Of a DNA stretch of 64,000 nt, positions 1 to 9,078 are shown in pieces. The DNA is from Flavobacterium urumqiense (lineage in GTDB: Bacteria; Bacteroidota; Bacteroidia; Flavobacteriales; Flavobacteriaceae): the NCBI RefSeq assembly GCF_900108015.1, contig NZ_FNVP01000002.1, forward strand, positions 186,001-250,000, read 5' to 3'. The notes under the pieces were generated by a model. It searched no databases. It was not told the DNA's origin and was given only the letters and a program-made list of their open reading frames with translations. Numbering within the stretch: the stretch's first letter is position 1; each line of letters begins with the position of its first letter. A program made the position numbers and the translations under genes.

Positions 1-3000
1 ATTTTTGACAATATTACTGGATGAAGCTGTATAATTTAATTTTAAAGATTTTGTTAAATTAAAATTAAACCCATATTGATAATTGAATGCAAAATTTCTT
101 CTGTACAAAGGATCAAGTCCTATTCCCTCCACATCAACTTGTCTAAACTGCTGACGGTTGTATTGCCTGTTGATATTAGAATTAAATGAAATATTGGATG
201 GCAAATAATTAAAATTAAAATCACTTAACAATTTCCAATAATTACTTTTTTTCATGAAAGCGGTTTTCTTAAAAGGCTCAATTGGTTTAGGTTGAAAAAC
301 AAAGCCATAATCAACAGATGAACTTACATGCTGATCGATATAATCTTCAATTTCAAAATCATGTCGCTCCACTTCATTAATAGATTGCGAAAAGGTGAAA
401 TTTTCTACATCATAAACATGTTGTTTCTGCTCCGGACTTCTTTCTTTTCGAACTCCTATAAAATTAATACTTGTTCGTTTTGTATAATCCGTTGCTCTTC
501 TTTTAATATTATCTCTTTCTGCTTGATTATCTGTATTATCTAATAACTGTTTTAGTTTAATATCTTGATTGAAGGGATCATATTCTGGGGTAATCATTTC
601 TTCACCAACAGCATAATTAAAAGGTAAATTCACCCCCCATTTTGGCGGCAATAATTTTCCGAGATTTAAATTTGTTACGATATTGTATTGCTTTGTATCT
701 TCACGGCTTCTTTCATTTGGACCTTGTTCTAATGCTCCAAAACCTATGGTACTCATTTTCCCTGTAGCAGAAACAGTGGCAAAATCTGCAAGATTTGAGT
801 CCAAATTCAGTACTGCAGCCATACCGCCTTGATTATCCATATCAGCAATACGCAATTCATTGAACCAAACCTCTCCTTTAATATCCTGATGCGTTTCATT
901 ACTTTTGACACCAACCATTAAAGTTCGAACTTGGCCAAAATTAGGATTTCCTTTAATTCCTAATCTTAATTTATTAGGTTTATTGGATAATGACGGATCC
1001 AGTTTATCATCATCTTCATTTTTATAATAAATTCCGTCCAATGGTAAATCATTTGGATTTACACTCATCGCCAAAATCTTCAATTTGGTCAGTAAGGCCA
1101 AAGATAAATCAATTTCATTATCCGCTGGCCAAACTGCTTCCGCACTTAAAGCAGAGCAATCTGAGGTTGAAGAGGGAGAAGGCTTAGTAATTTTCAAAGG
1201 AATTTCTATTTGATAGAAATTTTGTGTAAAGTCATTTCCAAAACGAATAAAACCAACCATTTGATTATCCTGAAGCGCAATTTCATTTGGCAAAGATTCA
1301 GCGTGCAAGAACATTTTCAGTTTTTTGAACTGACGCATGTCGATACTCACATTTTTAAAAACAGCTCTCGAATCCTCTGGCTCCAATCCATCACCCGATA
1401 CTCTTAGAGCTAATGATTGTTCATTTTGATTAATAACTGTATTATTATTGTATAGTTGCTCTCTTACTACCCCTGGAGGAGTTATATAATTTATTGGACA
1501 TCTTTCATTATTTTCTTGAACATTAACCGCCAATACATCCAGATCAGTTTTGTCATCAGCTACATTAGTATCATTAAAATCAAGTGTATTTGTATATCTT
1601 CTCCATTCTCCTCTAACTAAATCTAAAGCTCCAAAACGAACCGTTACTTGGTCATTAAAACCCGTCATAAACATTCTCATGAAACGTATTGATCTAAAGT
1701 CTGAAATATTTCCAATAGTATTTTCGGGTTGTGAAACTGGTACTTTAAACTGAATCCATCTTGCATCAGTTACGGAACCGTTTGCCAAAGTGACTTGGGT
1801 ATTTCTAATATCAGTAATGTAATTTTGTCCAATACTCATATTTGGTTTGACATCAATACTATATTCATAATATGCATTAATGGTATTCATAGTATTGTCT
1901 CTGTTAATATCCTCGACATCTGGAACCGTAGAGGCACCTCTATTAGGATCATTAATATCAACTGCGGAGTTTCCGTCCACACCATTATAATTTTTATATC
2001 GTTCTGAAACATTTCCAGAAGCATTCAAATAATAGGTGTAATCATCTGATGCAGGATCCCGTTCTGACGCAAAATTATTGTAAACTGAAACTTCTTTGAC
2101 ATTTGCCAAACCATCTAAACCGACATCCTGATTTTTTCTATTATCAGCATTGGTATCAAACGCATAAATTAAAGATTGCGATGCAGGGACATCTCCCCAG
2201 ACAGATGGCGGATTTGACAAAATTTGATCTGGACCAAGACCATTTTCATATTGTTTTCTTCCGTCTTTAAGAACATCCTCAGAGACCTCTCCTAAATTGA
2301 AATAAATTTTACCTGTATTAGTTTGAGGAATTTGCCCACTTCCAACATACGGATCTAATACCCAAAATTGAATATATTCTACATTCCCTTGTTCGAAATT
2401 AGTTGAATTCAATGATCTCATAATCCCACCAAAATTTGATGATGGGCTTGTACTGTAATTTAAACTATTATTGTAAGGTCCTCTATCTGAAGGATAATAA
2501 CTTAAATCTAATGTATTAACAACTTGGGATTGTCCTTGTGCAATATCCGTTAAAGGATATAATTCTTCGCTATAAATTCTTCTGGTCGTATTTAAAGACA
2601 AATCTTCATTTGAAATTCCAGATGGTTTTTGGGTGTAAAATACAGGGTCAATTGAATACCATGCTAATTTTGCTCTTTTAAAACCATAACTCAAATCGTT
2701 AGCACTGGCATTAAAATCATACGTACTCCTGGCATTTCTTTCTGGTGTTGATGATAAACTCCATGCATATGGTGAACGCATATCAATGGTCGATTGCGAA
2801 CCTTCAAAATCATCAACATATATAGTAGATTCTCCTTGAAAACGATCTGCTTTTGGCGAATCCGGTTTCAAAAATGCAATTTCTCCTCTTACGGACAGAT
2901 TCGAAGGGACATCCGTATCTATATTAGGTAATTTATTTACTAATCGGGTTAAGAATGGAACTTCAGTAGAAAAATTGGAGTTCAATCCAAAAATAGTATT

Positions 3001-5436
3001 ATTCACGGATTCCTGACCAAAGCTAGATTTTTGTGTAAATGGTCTTTCAGACATTTTTAAAAAAGTAGCACCGACTAAAAAATTATCCGAAATTTTGTGT
3101 TCCACATTAACGCCCATAAACCTTCTGGTTTGTTGACCAAAAATTGAATTATTTTCCAAAGAAACATTAATTGGTGTATTCGATGCCTGAAGTGATGGGT
3201 CCAGAATTTGAACTCTTCCCAATTGGTAATTGACACTATAATCTATTCCTTCAACTAAAATCCTTCCTCCGGCTGTCACAACAACTGATCCTCTTGGCAC
3301 ATTAAAAGCTCCAATTGGAATCCCGTCACCTCCAGTAGATTTATATTTTCCTCTTAATAAAAATTTATTTTTATCACTATCTTGTAGAGCTCCGGATTGT
3401 GTATTACGATACATGTTTCTAAACACATATTTCTTTTGATTTGGGTTATAACTACTTTCATTATTATAATTTTCTCCCGAACCAGCGTTAGATAATTTAG
3501 AAAACAACAGTTCTCCAAATGGTTCTTTGGTTGTGAATATAATCCTTCCGTTTTGAGCATCGATTGTCAGGCCTTGCATAAAATCAAAAAAACCATCCCC
3601 TCCTGTTTGTGGATCATTATTATAATTCAATTTATCTAAATTAAACACTTTAAGTAAAGGAGTTTCAGCAACTTTATTTTCTTCGTTTTCTTTAGGTGTT
3701 TTTAATGGATCTGGTCCAGGAAATGGAACTGGATTTCCGGCAGCATCTTTTGCTTCGGTTATATAATTTAAAGCAGAAGGATCAGTATAAAGAATATTAA
3801 ATCTAAAATCTTCCTGTTTTACTTGATACGCACCCGGAATTTGATAAATATTTTTCATCATCAGGTTCCAAACCGGATTTTTGACATTGGTCAAATTACT
3901 TTTCAGCATTTTCAATATCAAACTCTGTGTTATAATTGCCTGATTTGATTGATTAGTCCCTGTTACAACGGTCGCATCTACCCCGTCGCTTCCAAATTCC
4001 CCTACCTGGTAAACTTTGTCACCAATAGTGTATTGATAAGCAACAGCTAAAACCTCATCATTGGCTAATCGTTGTTGTAATGAAATATATCCTAACTGAG
4101 CATTAAATGTATACTCATTAGGATTCAGTTTTCGGGCATTTTCTAGTTTAGAATAATCCTGGCCTTCACTTACGGTTATACCATTAAATCCTGAACTGGA
4201 AGTAACAACCTCTCGTATATTATTATTCAGAAAACCGCTGTTACTGGCAATTAATGCAGGGTCATATTTATTATTTCTATTATCGGAAGGCTCATTAGTG
4301 GGAACTAAAAACATCCCTGTAGAAGGATCTAACACCACCACTTCATTATCAGTTATCGGATTCCCATTTGACCCTGTCAATTGTGCTTCCCCTAAATCCT
4401 GAAGTGCAATAATATTTCTTAAATTGTTATTAGTAGTGGTAACTCTGTTTTGTTTATTGGTAACCCAAATTTCTAATCTTGAAATTTGAACTCTACTATC
4501 AATAAAAGGATAGTTTTTTAAGGATGCATCGTATTTATTTCTGAAATACTGCGACAAGAAAAAGTGTCTGTCGTTATCATAATCCAAGGCATAAATATCA
4601 AAATCCTGAATTGTTCCGCCTCCTTGGGCAACGATGCTTTTGGTTTGCGATTTCTGTTCCGAAAATACACCAGTCACAGTAGTTTTACCAAATTGCAACT
4701 GCGTTTTTACCCCAAATAAACTTTGTGCGCCTCTAATTAATGAGCTGTTCAATGGCATACTAACGTTTCCAACCTCAATTTTTTGAATTATATCATCTTC
4801 AGTAGGGGCGTAATCTAACTTTATTAAATTTTGAAAAGCAAAAGTAGACTGCGTATCGTAGTTCGCATTTACATTAAGCCGAGTCCCTACTTTTCCCATT
4901 AAACTCATACTTATCCTTTGATTAAAATCAAAAGAAAGATTTGATCTATTTCTGGGAGAGAATGAGGGATTATCCTGTTTTGTGTAACGCATTCCCAAAT
5001 CCATTTCTACAGATCCAGTTGGTTTCACATCAATAGTATTACTTCCGAAGATGGATTCAAAAAGCCCTGATTTCACATAATACCTTGGCAATAAATCTTT
5101 TTTAGCTTGTTCACTTCCTTCTTTTTTTCCATCTATAGCATCCACTTTTTTCTTGAAATAATCCCGCATGGATTCTTTCAAAACTAAGTTTTCATACTCT
5201 TTTGGCGTTAATATTATAGGATAGTCAATAGAAAACCCGTCGACAGAATTAGTATAAATATACCGATCTGTGACAGGATCATAGGAATAAGCAGAAAGAA
5301 TACTTTGAGGATTTTTAAGTTGGACTTTCCCTGTAGAAAAACCAGTTTTAATTGTATCCTTAGCAATTGGTGTAACTTGGGCTTTCGATACAAAACCACA
5401 AAATATGACTAGCAAAAAAATACAAATTTTATGCAT
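1..5436 (-). CDS. sprA: SprA, type IX secretion/gliding motility outer-membrane protein, N-terminal part (C-terminus off the left edge)
   Basis: SprA (Sov) is the giant outer-membrane translocon of the type IX secretion system, needed for gliding and for secretion of adhesins and enzymes. The frame is open from the ATG at 5436-5434 to base 1 without a stop, giving about 1812 residues; Flavobacterium SprA proteins are about 2400 residues, so roughly the last quarter is missing. The N-terminus is a typical signal peptide (MHKICIFLLVIFCGFVSKAQ), followed by SprA-like text such as VKPTGSVEMDLGMRYTKQDN and repeated beta-strand-rich segments with RGAQSLFGVKTQLQFGKT. It starts 23 bases after the ruvA stop on the same strand, so it probably continues the ruvA transcript. 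Identity is by recognition of the family; no frameshift was seen in the parts I translated. Confidence 0.93.
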   Translation of the reverse strand, partial: MHKICIFLLVIFCGFVSKAQVTPIAKDTIKTGFSTGKVQLKNPQSILSAYSYDPVTDRYIYTNSVDGFSIDYPIILTPKEYENLVLKESMRDYFKKKVDAIDGKKEGSEQAKKDLLPRYYVKSGLFESIFGSNTIDVKPTGSVEMDLGMRYTKQDNPSFSPRNRSNLSFDFNQRISMSLMGKVGTRLNVNANYDTQSTFAFQNLIKLDYAPTEDDIIQKIEVGNVSMPLNSSLIRGAQSLFGVKTQLQFGKTTVTGVFSEQKSQTKSIVAQGGGTIQDFDIYALDYDNDRHFFLSQYFRNKYDASLKNYPFIDSRVQISRLEIWVTNKQNRVTTTNNNLRNIIALQDLGEAQLTGSNGNPITDNEVVVLDPSTGMFLVPTNEPSDNRNNKYDPALIASNSGFLNNNIREVVTSSSGFNGITVSEGQDYSKLENARKLNPNEYTFNAQLGYISLQQRLANDEVLAVAYQYTIGDKVYQVGEFGSDGVDATVVTGTNQSNQAIITQSLILKMLKSNLTNVKNPVWNLMMKNIYQIPGAYQVKQEDFRFNILYTDPSALNYITEAKDAAGNPVPFPGPDPLKTPKENEENKVAETPLLKVFNLDKLNYNNDPQTGGDGFFDFMQGLTIDAQNGRIIFTTKEPFGELLFSKLSNAGSGENYNNESSYNPNQKKYVFRNMYRNTQSGALQDSDKNKFLLRGKYKSTGGDGIPIGAFNVPRGSVVVTAGGRILVEGIDYSVNYQLGRVQILDPSLQASNTPINVSLENNSIFGQQTRRFMGVNVEHKISDNFLVGATFLKMSERPFTQKSSFGQESVNNTIFGLNSNFSTEVPFLTRLVNKLPNIDTDVPSNLSVRGEIAFLKPDSPKADRFQGESTIYVDDFEGSQSTIDMRSPYAWSLSSTPERNARSTYDFNASANDLSYGFKRAKLAWYSIDPVFYTQKPSGISNEDLSLNTTRRIYSEELYPLTDIAQGQSQVVNTLDLSYYPSDRGPYNNSLNYSTSPSSNFGGIMRSLNSTNFEQGNVEYIQFWVLDPYVGSGQIPQTNTGKIYFNLGEVSEDVLKDGRKQYENGLGPDQILSNPPSVWGDVPASQSLIYAFDTNADNRKNQDVGLDGLANVKEVSVYNNFASERDPASDDYTYYLNASGNVSERYKNYNGVDGNSAVDINDPNRGASTVPDVEDINRDNTMNTINAYYEYSIDVKPNMSIGQNYITDIRNTQVTLANGSVTDARWIQFKVPVSQPENTIGNISDFRSIRFMRMFMTGFNDQVTVRFGALDLVRGEWRRYTNTLDFNDTNVADDKTDLDVLAVNVQENNERCPINYITPPGVVREQLYNNNTVINQNEQSLALRVSGDGLEPEDSRAVFKNVSIDMRQFKKLKMFLHAESLPNEIALQDNQMVGFIRFGNDFTQNFYQIEIPLKITKPSPSSTSDCSALSAEAVWPADNEIDLSLALLTKLKILAMSVNPNDLPLDGIYYKNEDDDKLDPSLSNKPNKLRLGIKGNPNFGQVRTLMVGVKSNETHQDIKGEVWFNELRIADMDNQGGMAAVLNLDSNLADFATVSATGKMSTIGFGALEQGPNERSREDTKQYNIVTNLNLGKLLPPKWGVNLPFNYAVGEEMITPEYDPFNQDIKLKQLLDNTDNQAERDNIKRRATDYTKRTSINFIGVRKERSPEQKQHVYDVENFTFSQSINEVERHDFEIEDYIDQHVSSSVDYGFVFQPKPIEPFKKTAFMKKSNYWKLLSDFNFNYLPSNISFNSNINRQYNRQQFRQVDVEGIGLDPLYRRNFAFNYQYGFNFNLTKSLKLNYTASSSNIVKN

Positions 5437-5459
5437 ATAATCCGGTTTTTGAGTCTCTT

Positions 5460-6041
5460 TTATAAGTTTTTTAAAGCTTTTTTAATAATCGATTCAACAG
5501 AAGCTTCTGGATCCTCTTTTACAATTTTTTCTACGATTCGTTCTGAAGTTTTTCGAACAAAACCTAATACCTCCAAAGCAGATAACGCTTCATCTCGATT
5601 TGTATTGTTGTGTGATAAAGAAACTTCATCTAAATCATACAATTTCAATACTTTTTCTTTCAAATCAAGTATCACTCTTTGGGCCGTTTTACTACCAATT
5701 CCTTTTATGGATTGAATTGTAATTACATCTCCTGATGCAATAGCATTTGTAATTTGTTTGGGATCTAATGATGATAACATGGTCCTTGCAATACTGGCCC
5801 CAATACCAGAAACTGACAATAATAATTTGAAAATCTCTCTTTCTGATTTTTCTACAAAACCAAATAACGTGTGCGCATCTTCTTTTATTTGAAGATGCGT
5901 ATATAATTTTATGAAGTCAGCATTAGGAAGCAAGGAGTAGGTATGTAAAGAGATATTTACATGATATCCAACACCACCACAATCAATAACCACCTGTGTT
6001 GGTGACTTTTCTACTAATTTTCCTTGTAAATGTGCTATCAT
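5460..6041 (-). CDS. ruvA: Holliday junction branch migration protein RuvA
   Basis: RuvA binds four-way junctions as a tetramer and loads the RuvB motor in recombination and repair. At 193 residues it has the normal family length. The N-terminal OB fold begins MIAHLQGKLVEKSPTQVVID and is followed by two helix-hairpin-helix motifs, LSVSGIGASIARTML and IKGIGSKTAQRVI (about residues 74-125), then the small C-terminal domain III that contacts RuvB (ALEVLGFVRKTSERIVEKI). It lies between maeB and sprA on the minus strand; ruvB is far away at 39837-40859, as is common in Bacteroidetes. Confidence 0.96.
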   Translation of the reverse strand: MIAHLQGKLVEKSPTQVVIDCGGVGYHVNISLHTYSLLPNADFIKLYTHLQIKEDAHTLFGFVEKSEREIFKLLLSVSGIGASIARTMLSSLDPKQITNAIASGDVITIQSIKGIGSKTAQRVILDLKEKVLKLYDLDEVSLSHNNTNRDEALSALEVLGFVRKTSERIVEKIVKEDPEASVESIIKKALKNL

Positions 6042-6135
6042 TATTATTATTTTATGTCACCAAATATAACAAAATTAACAAATTATCTTACTAAATTTAT
6101 CTTTATAAATGTTTTTATTGCCAAAAAATTACCGA

Positions 6136-8418
6136 TTACACTTGTTTTTTCTTTTGTTTTTCTTGCGCATCAATCACAGCAATAGTTGCCATATTTACCA
6201 TTTCTTCTACACTTGCACCTAATTGAAATATGTGAACTGGTTTTCCCATTCCTAACATGATAGGTCCTATTGAATCTACCTTATTCAATTCTTTCAAAAG
6301 TTTATAGGTAATATTGGCTGATTCCAAATTAGGAAAAATCAATGTATTTACTTTTTTTCCTGCTAGTTTTGAAAATGGAAACTTTGCTTTTAACATTTCT
6401 GGATTTAGAGCAAAATCAGCTTGAAGTTCGCCATCGATAACCATTTCTGGATAATTTTTATGCAAATAAGAGACTGCTGCTCTCACTTTTGAAGCACTTT
6501 CATTTGTCGAAGATCCAAAATTAGAATAAGAAATCATTGCTATAACTGGCTCTACACCAAACATTCTGGCTGTTTTAGCAGTCATTATTGCAATTTTTGC
6601 TAAATCATCTGACGAAGGATTAATATTTATAGCTGTATCCGATAAAAACATTGGCCCACGAGTCGTCATCATCATATTTGTAGTAGCAATAAGTGAAGCT
6701 CCTTGTGCTTTATCAATAAGCTGCAACATTGGTTTTACCACAGATGGATAACTTCGGGAATATCCTGTCACTAACGCATCCGCTTCTCCCTCATTGACCA
6801 TCATCGCTGCAAAATAGTTTCTTTCGCGCATTAATTTCTGAGCATCTAATAATGAAATACCGCGTCTTTGTCTGGACGACCAATAAGTTGTAGCAAACTT
6901 GTTTCTTCTAAATTCTTCCTCTTTTTCTTTTGGATCTATGATTTCAACATCGGCATCAAAACCTAGTTCTTCTTTTAATTCCAAAATAATTTCTTTGTTC
7001 CCAAGTAGAATTGGAAAACCAATTCCTTCTTCTAATACAATTTGCGCTGCTTTAAGAACATCTAAATGATCTGCTTCCGCAAAAACGATTCTTTTCGGAT
7101 CCATTTTGGCTCTATTAGTAATCAAACGAACCATTTTATTGTCATTCCCCAATCGATCTAAAAGCTCTTCTTCATACTTTTTCCAATCTGTAATAGGATT
7201 TAATGCAACTCCTGAATCCATAGCTGCTTTAGCAACCGCTGGGGCAACAATTGTTATCAATCTCGGGTCAAATGGTTTTGGAATAATATACTCTCTCCCA
7301 AAAATTAACTTAGTTGCTCCATAAGCAACATTAACCTGCTCCGGAACGGATTCTTTAGCCAGTAAAGCAAGTGCTCTCACCGCGGCCATTTTCATAGCTT
7401 CATTTATTTTGGTAGCCCTAACATCTAGTGCTCCTCTAAAAATATATGGAAATCCAAGAACATTATTAACTTGATTAGGATGATCAGAGCGACCAGTTGC
7501 CATAATAACATCTTTACGAGTTGCAATAGCAAGGTTATAGTCTATTTCCGGATCTGGATTTGCCATCGCAAAAACAATCGGATTTTCTGCCATCCCCAAT
7601 AACATTTGTGAAGTCATAATGTCTCCTGTTGACAACCCTAAGAAAACATCAGCTCCACTCAATGCTTCTTCCAAAGTCATTGGCTCAATATCTTTTGCAT
7701 ATTTTTGTTGTAAATCAGAAAGTAATTTATTGTCTTTTGTCAAGACACCTTTACTGTTGAACATCAATATATTTTCTATTTTCACTCCAAGCAAAACATA
7801 TAAATCGGCACAAGCAAGAGCTGCTGAACCCGCTCCTGAAATCACTAATTTTACCTCTTCTGATTTTTTATTTGCCAATTCCAATGCATTCAACAAAGCT
7901 GCAGATGATATAATTGCAGTTCCATGCTGATCATCATGCATCACCGGAATATTTAATTCTTCAACCAGTCGTCTTTCTATTTCAAAAGATTCAGGTGCTT
8001 TGATATCCTCCAGATTTATCCCACCAAAAGTTGGCGCAATATTTTTGACTGTTTGGATAAATTCTTCAATGTCTTTAGTTCCAATTTCAATGTCAAAAAC
8101 ATCTATATCTGCAAAAATTTTAAACAATAATCCTTTGCCTTCCATTACTGGTTTTGAAGCTTCCGGACCTATGTCACCAAGTCCTAAAACGGCAGTCCCA
8201 TTTGTAATTACAGCAACCAGATTTCCTTTTGCTGTATATTTATAAACATTATTTACATCTTTTGCGATTTCCAAACAAGGCTCAGCTACACCCGGAGAAT
8301 ACGCCAAAGACAAATCTCTTTGTGTTGCATATTTCTTAGTGGGAACTACTTGAATTTTACCGGGAGTAGGCTTTGCGTGGTATAATAATGCCTCTCTTCT
8401 TTTGCTATTTTTGTCCAT
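6136..8418 (-). CDS. maeB: NADP-dependent malic enzyme with C-terminal phosphotransacetylase-like domain
   Basis: The enzyme oxidatively decarboxylates malate to pyruvate and makes NADPH in the cytoplasm. Residues 1 to about 430 are the malic enzyme: YSPGVAEPCLEIA, the catalytic region around NGTAVLGLGDIG, the DDQHGTA segment and a Rossmann motif GAGSAALACAD. Residues from about 430 to the end resemble phosphate acetyltransferase (VFAEADHLDVLKAAQ to MATIAVIDAQEKQ). This tandem architecture of about 760 residues is the standard MaeB type, where the second domain is regulatory in characterised members. It is preceded by a -7-like TATCTTTG (8443-8450) and by the terminator of the CBS gene, so it probably has its own promoter. 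Confidence 0.96.
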   Translation of the reverse strand: MDKNSKRREALLYHAKPTPGKIQVVPTKKYATQRDLSLAYSPGVAEPCLEIAKDVNNVYKYTAKGNLVAVITNGTAVLGLGDIGPEASKPVMEGKGLLFKIFADIDVFDIEIGTKDIEEFIQTVKNIAPTFGGINLEDIKAPESFEIERRLVEELNIPVMHDDQHGTAIISSAALLNALELANKKSEEVKLVISGAGSAALACADLYVLLGVKIENILMFNSKGVLTKDNKLLSDLQQKYAKDIEPMTLEEALSGADVFLGLSTGDIMTSQMLLGMAENPIVFAMANPDPEIDYNLAIATRKDVIMATGRSDHPNQVNNVLGFPYIFRGALDVRATKINEAMKMAAVRALALLAKESVPEQVNVAYGATKLIFGREYIIPKPFDPRLITIVAPAVAKAAMDSGVALNPITDWKKYEEELLDRLGNDNKMVRLITNRAKMDPKRIVFAEADHLDVLKAAQIVLEEGIGFPILLGNKEIILELKEELGFDADVEIIDPKEKEEEFRRNKFATTYWSSRQRRGISLLDAQKLMRERNYFAAMMVNEGEADALVTGYSRSYPSVVKPMLQLIDKAQGASLIATTNMMMTTRGPMFLSDTAININPSSDDLAKIAIMTAKTARMFGVEPVIAMISYSNFGSSTNESASKVRAAVSYLHKNYPEMVIDGELQADFALNPEMLKAKFPFSKLAGKKVNTLIFPNLESANITYKLLKELNKVDSIGPIMLGMGKPVHIFQLGASVEEMVNMATIAVIDAQEKQKKKQV

Positions 8419-8442
8419 TTTTTTAGATTTTATCCTAGTTTA

Positions 8443-8450
8443 CAAAGATA
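8443..8450 (-). promoter_or_regulatory. candidate -7 box upstream of maeB
   Basis: On the minus strand the bases read TATCTTTG, an exact match to the Bacteroidetes -7 consensus TAnnTTTG, 25 bases before the maeB ATG. A TTTG lies only 12 bases further upstream, too close for a good -33 element, so this is a partial match. Confidence 0.4.
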
Positions 8451-8519
8451 TACCACTTGGTCCAAAAATTAAGCTATTATCTTATTCTTTTATAAAAAAT
8501 AGCCTAAGTCATTATGTGT

Positions 8520-8559
8520 AAATTAAAATAGCTGCAAAAAATTGCAGCTATTTTAATTT
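8520..8559 (-). terminator. strong hairpin between the CBS gene and maeB
   Basis: An 18 bp perfect stem (left arm 8520-8537, right arm 8542-8559) around an AAAA loop contains the core AGCTGCAA/TTGCAGCT. It lies 15 bases beyond the CBS gene stop in the direction of transcription. The A/T-rich base of the stem supplies the U-rich end, so it should terminate the CBS transcript and separate it from maeB. Confidence 0.75.
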
Positions 8560-8574
8560 ATAATTTTATCTTGA

Positions 8575-9009
8575 TTACATTTTGCTTCCACTGATATAAG
8601 AATCCAGATGTTGAATGGTCTCCTTTTGAATTTCAATGATTGCTTTTACTACATCTCCCATAGAAATAATCCCAACAGTTTGATCATTTTCGACAACCGG
8701 TAAATGTCGAATTCTTTTGGTACTCATCAATTCCATACAATAATCTAAATTATCAGATGACTTTACGGTAAAAACTTCCTTTTCCATTATTTCATTCACA
8801 TACGTTTTTTTTGAAGATTTGTCTTTAAGAACAATTTTTCTAGCATAATCTCTTTCAGATAAAACTCCTTTTAACACATCATCTTCAATTATTAATACCG
8901 CTCCAATATTCTTTTCTCCCATCACCTTTAAAGCTTCATATACAGTAATAGTAGAAACTATAGAATATACTTCCTTTCCTTTTGTGCTTAATATTTGATT
9001 TACAGTCAT
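8575..9009 (-). CDS. tandem CBS-domain protein
   Basis: The 144-residue protein consists almost entirely of two CBS domains (about residues 10-65 and 75-135), a module that binds adenine nucleotides and usually acts as an energy sensor. Typical strings are VLIIEDDVLKGVLSERDYAR in the first and MELMSTKRIRHLPVVEND with VGIISMGDVVKAII in the second. No catalytic or membrane domain is attached, so the partner is unknown. It stands alone between the sugar island and maeB, with a strong terminator downstream. Confidence 0.85.
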   Translation of the reverse strand: MTVNQILSTKGKEVYSIVSTITVYEALKVMGEKNIGAVLIIEDDVLKGVLSERDYARKIVLKDKSSKKTYVNEIMEKEVFTVKSSDNLDYCMELMSTKRIRHLPVVENDQTVGIISMGDVVKAIIEIQKETIQHLDSYISGSKM

Positions 9010-9078
9010 ATTGAATAAATTTATTGAATTATAAAGTTAGAAAAAATAACATACAAATGACAAAAATTTCATATTTTT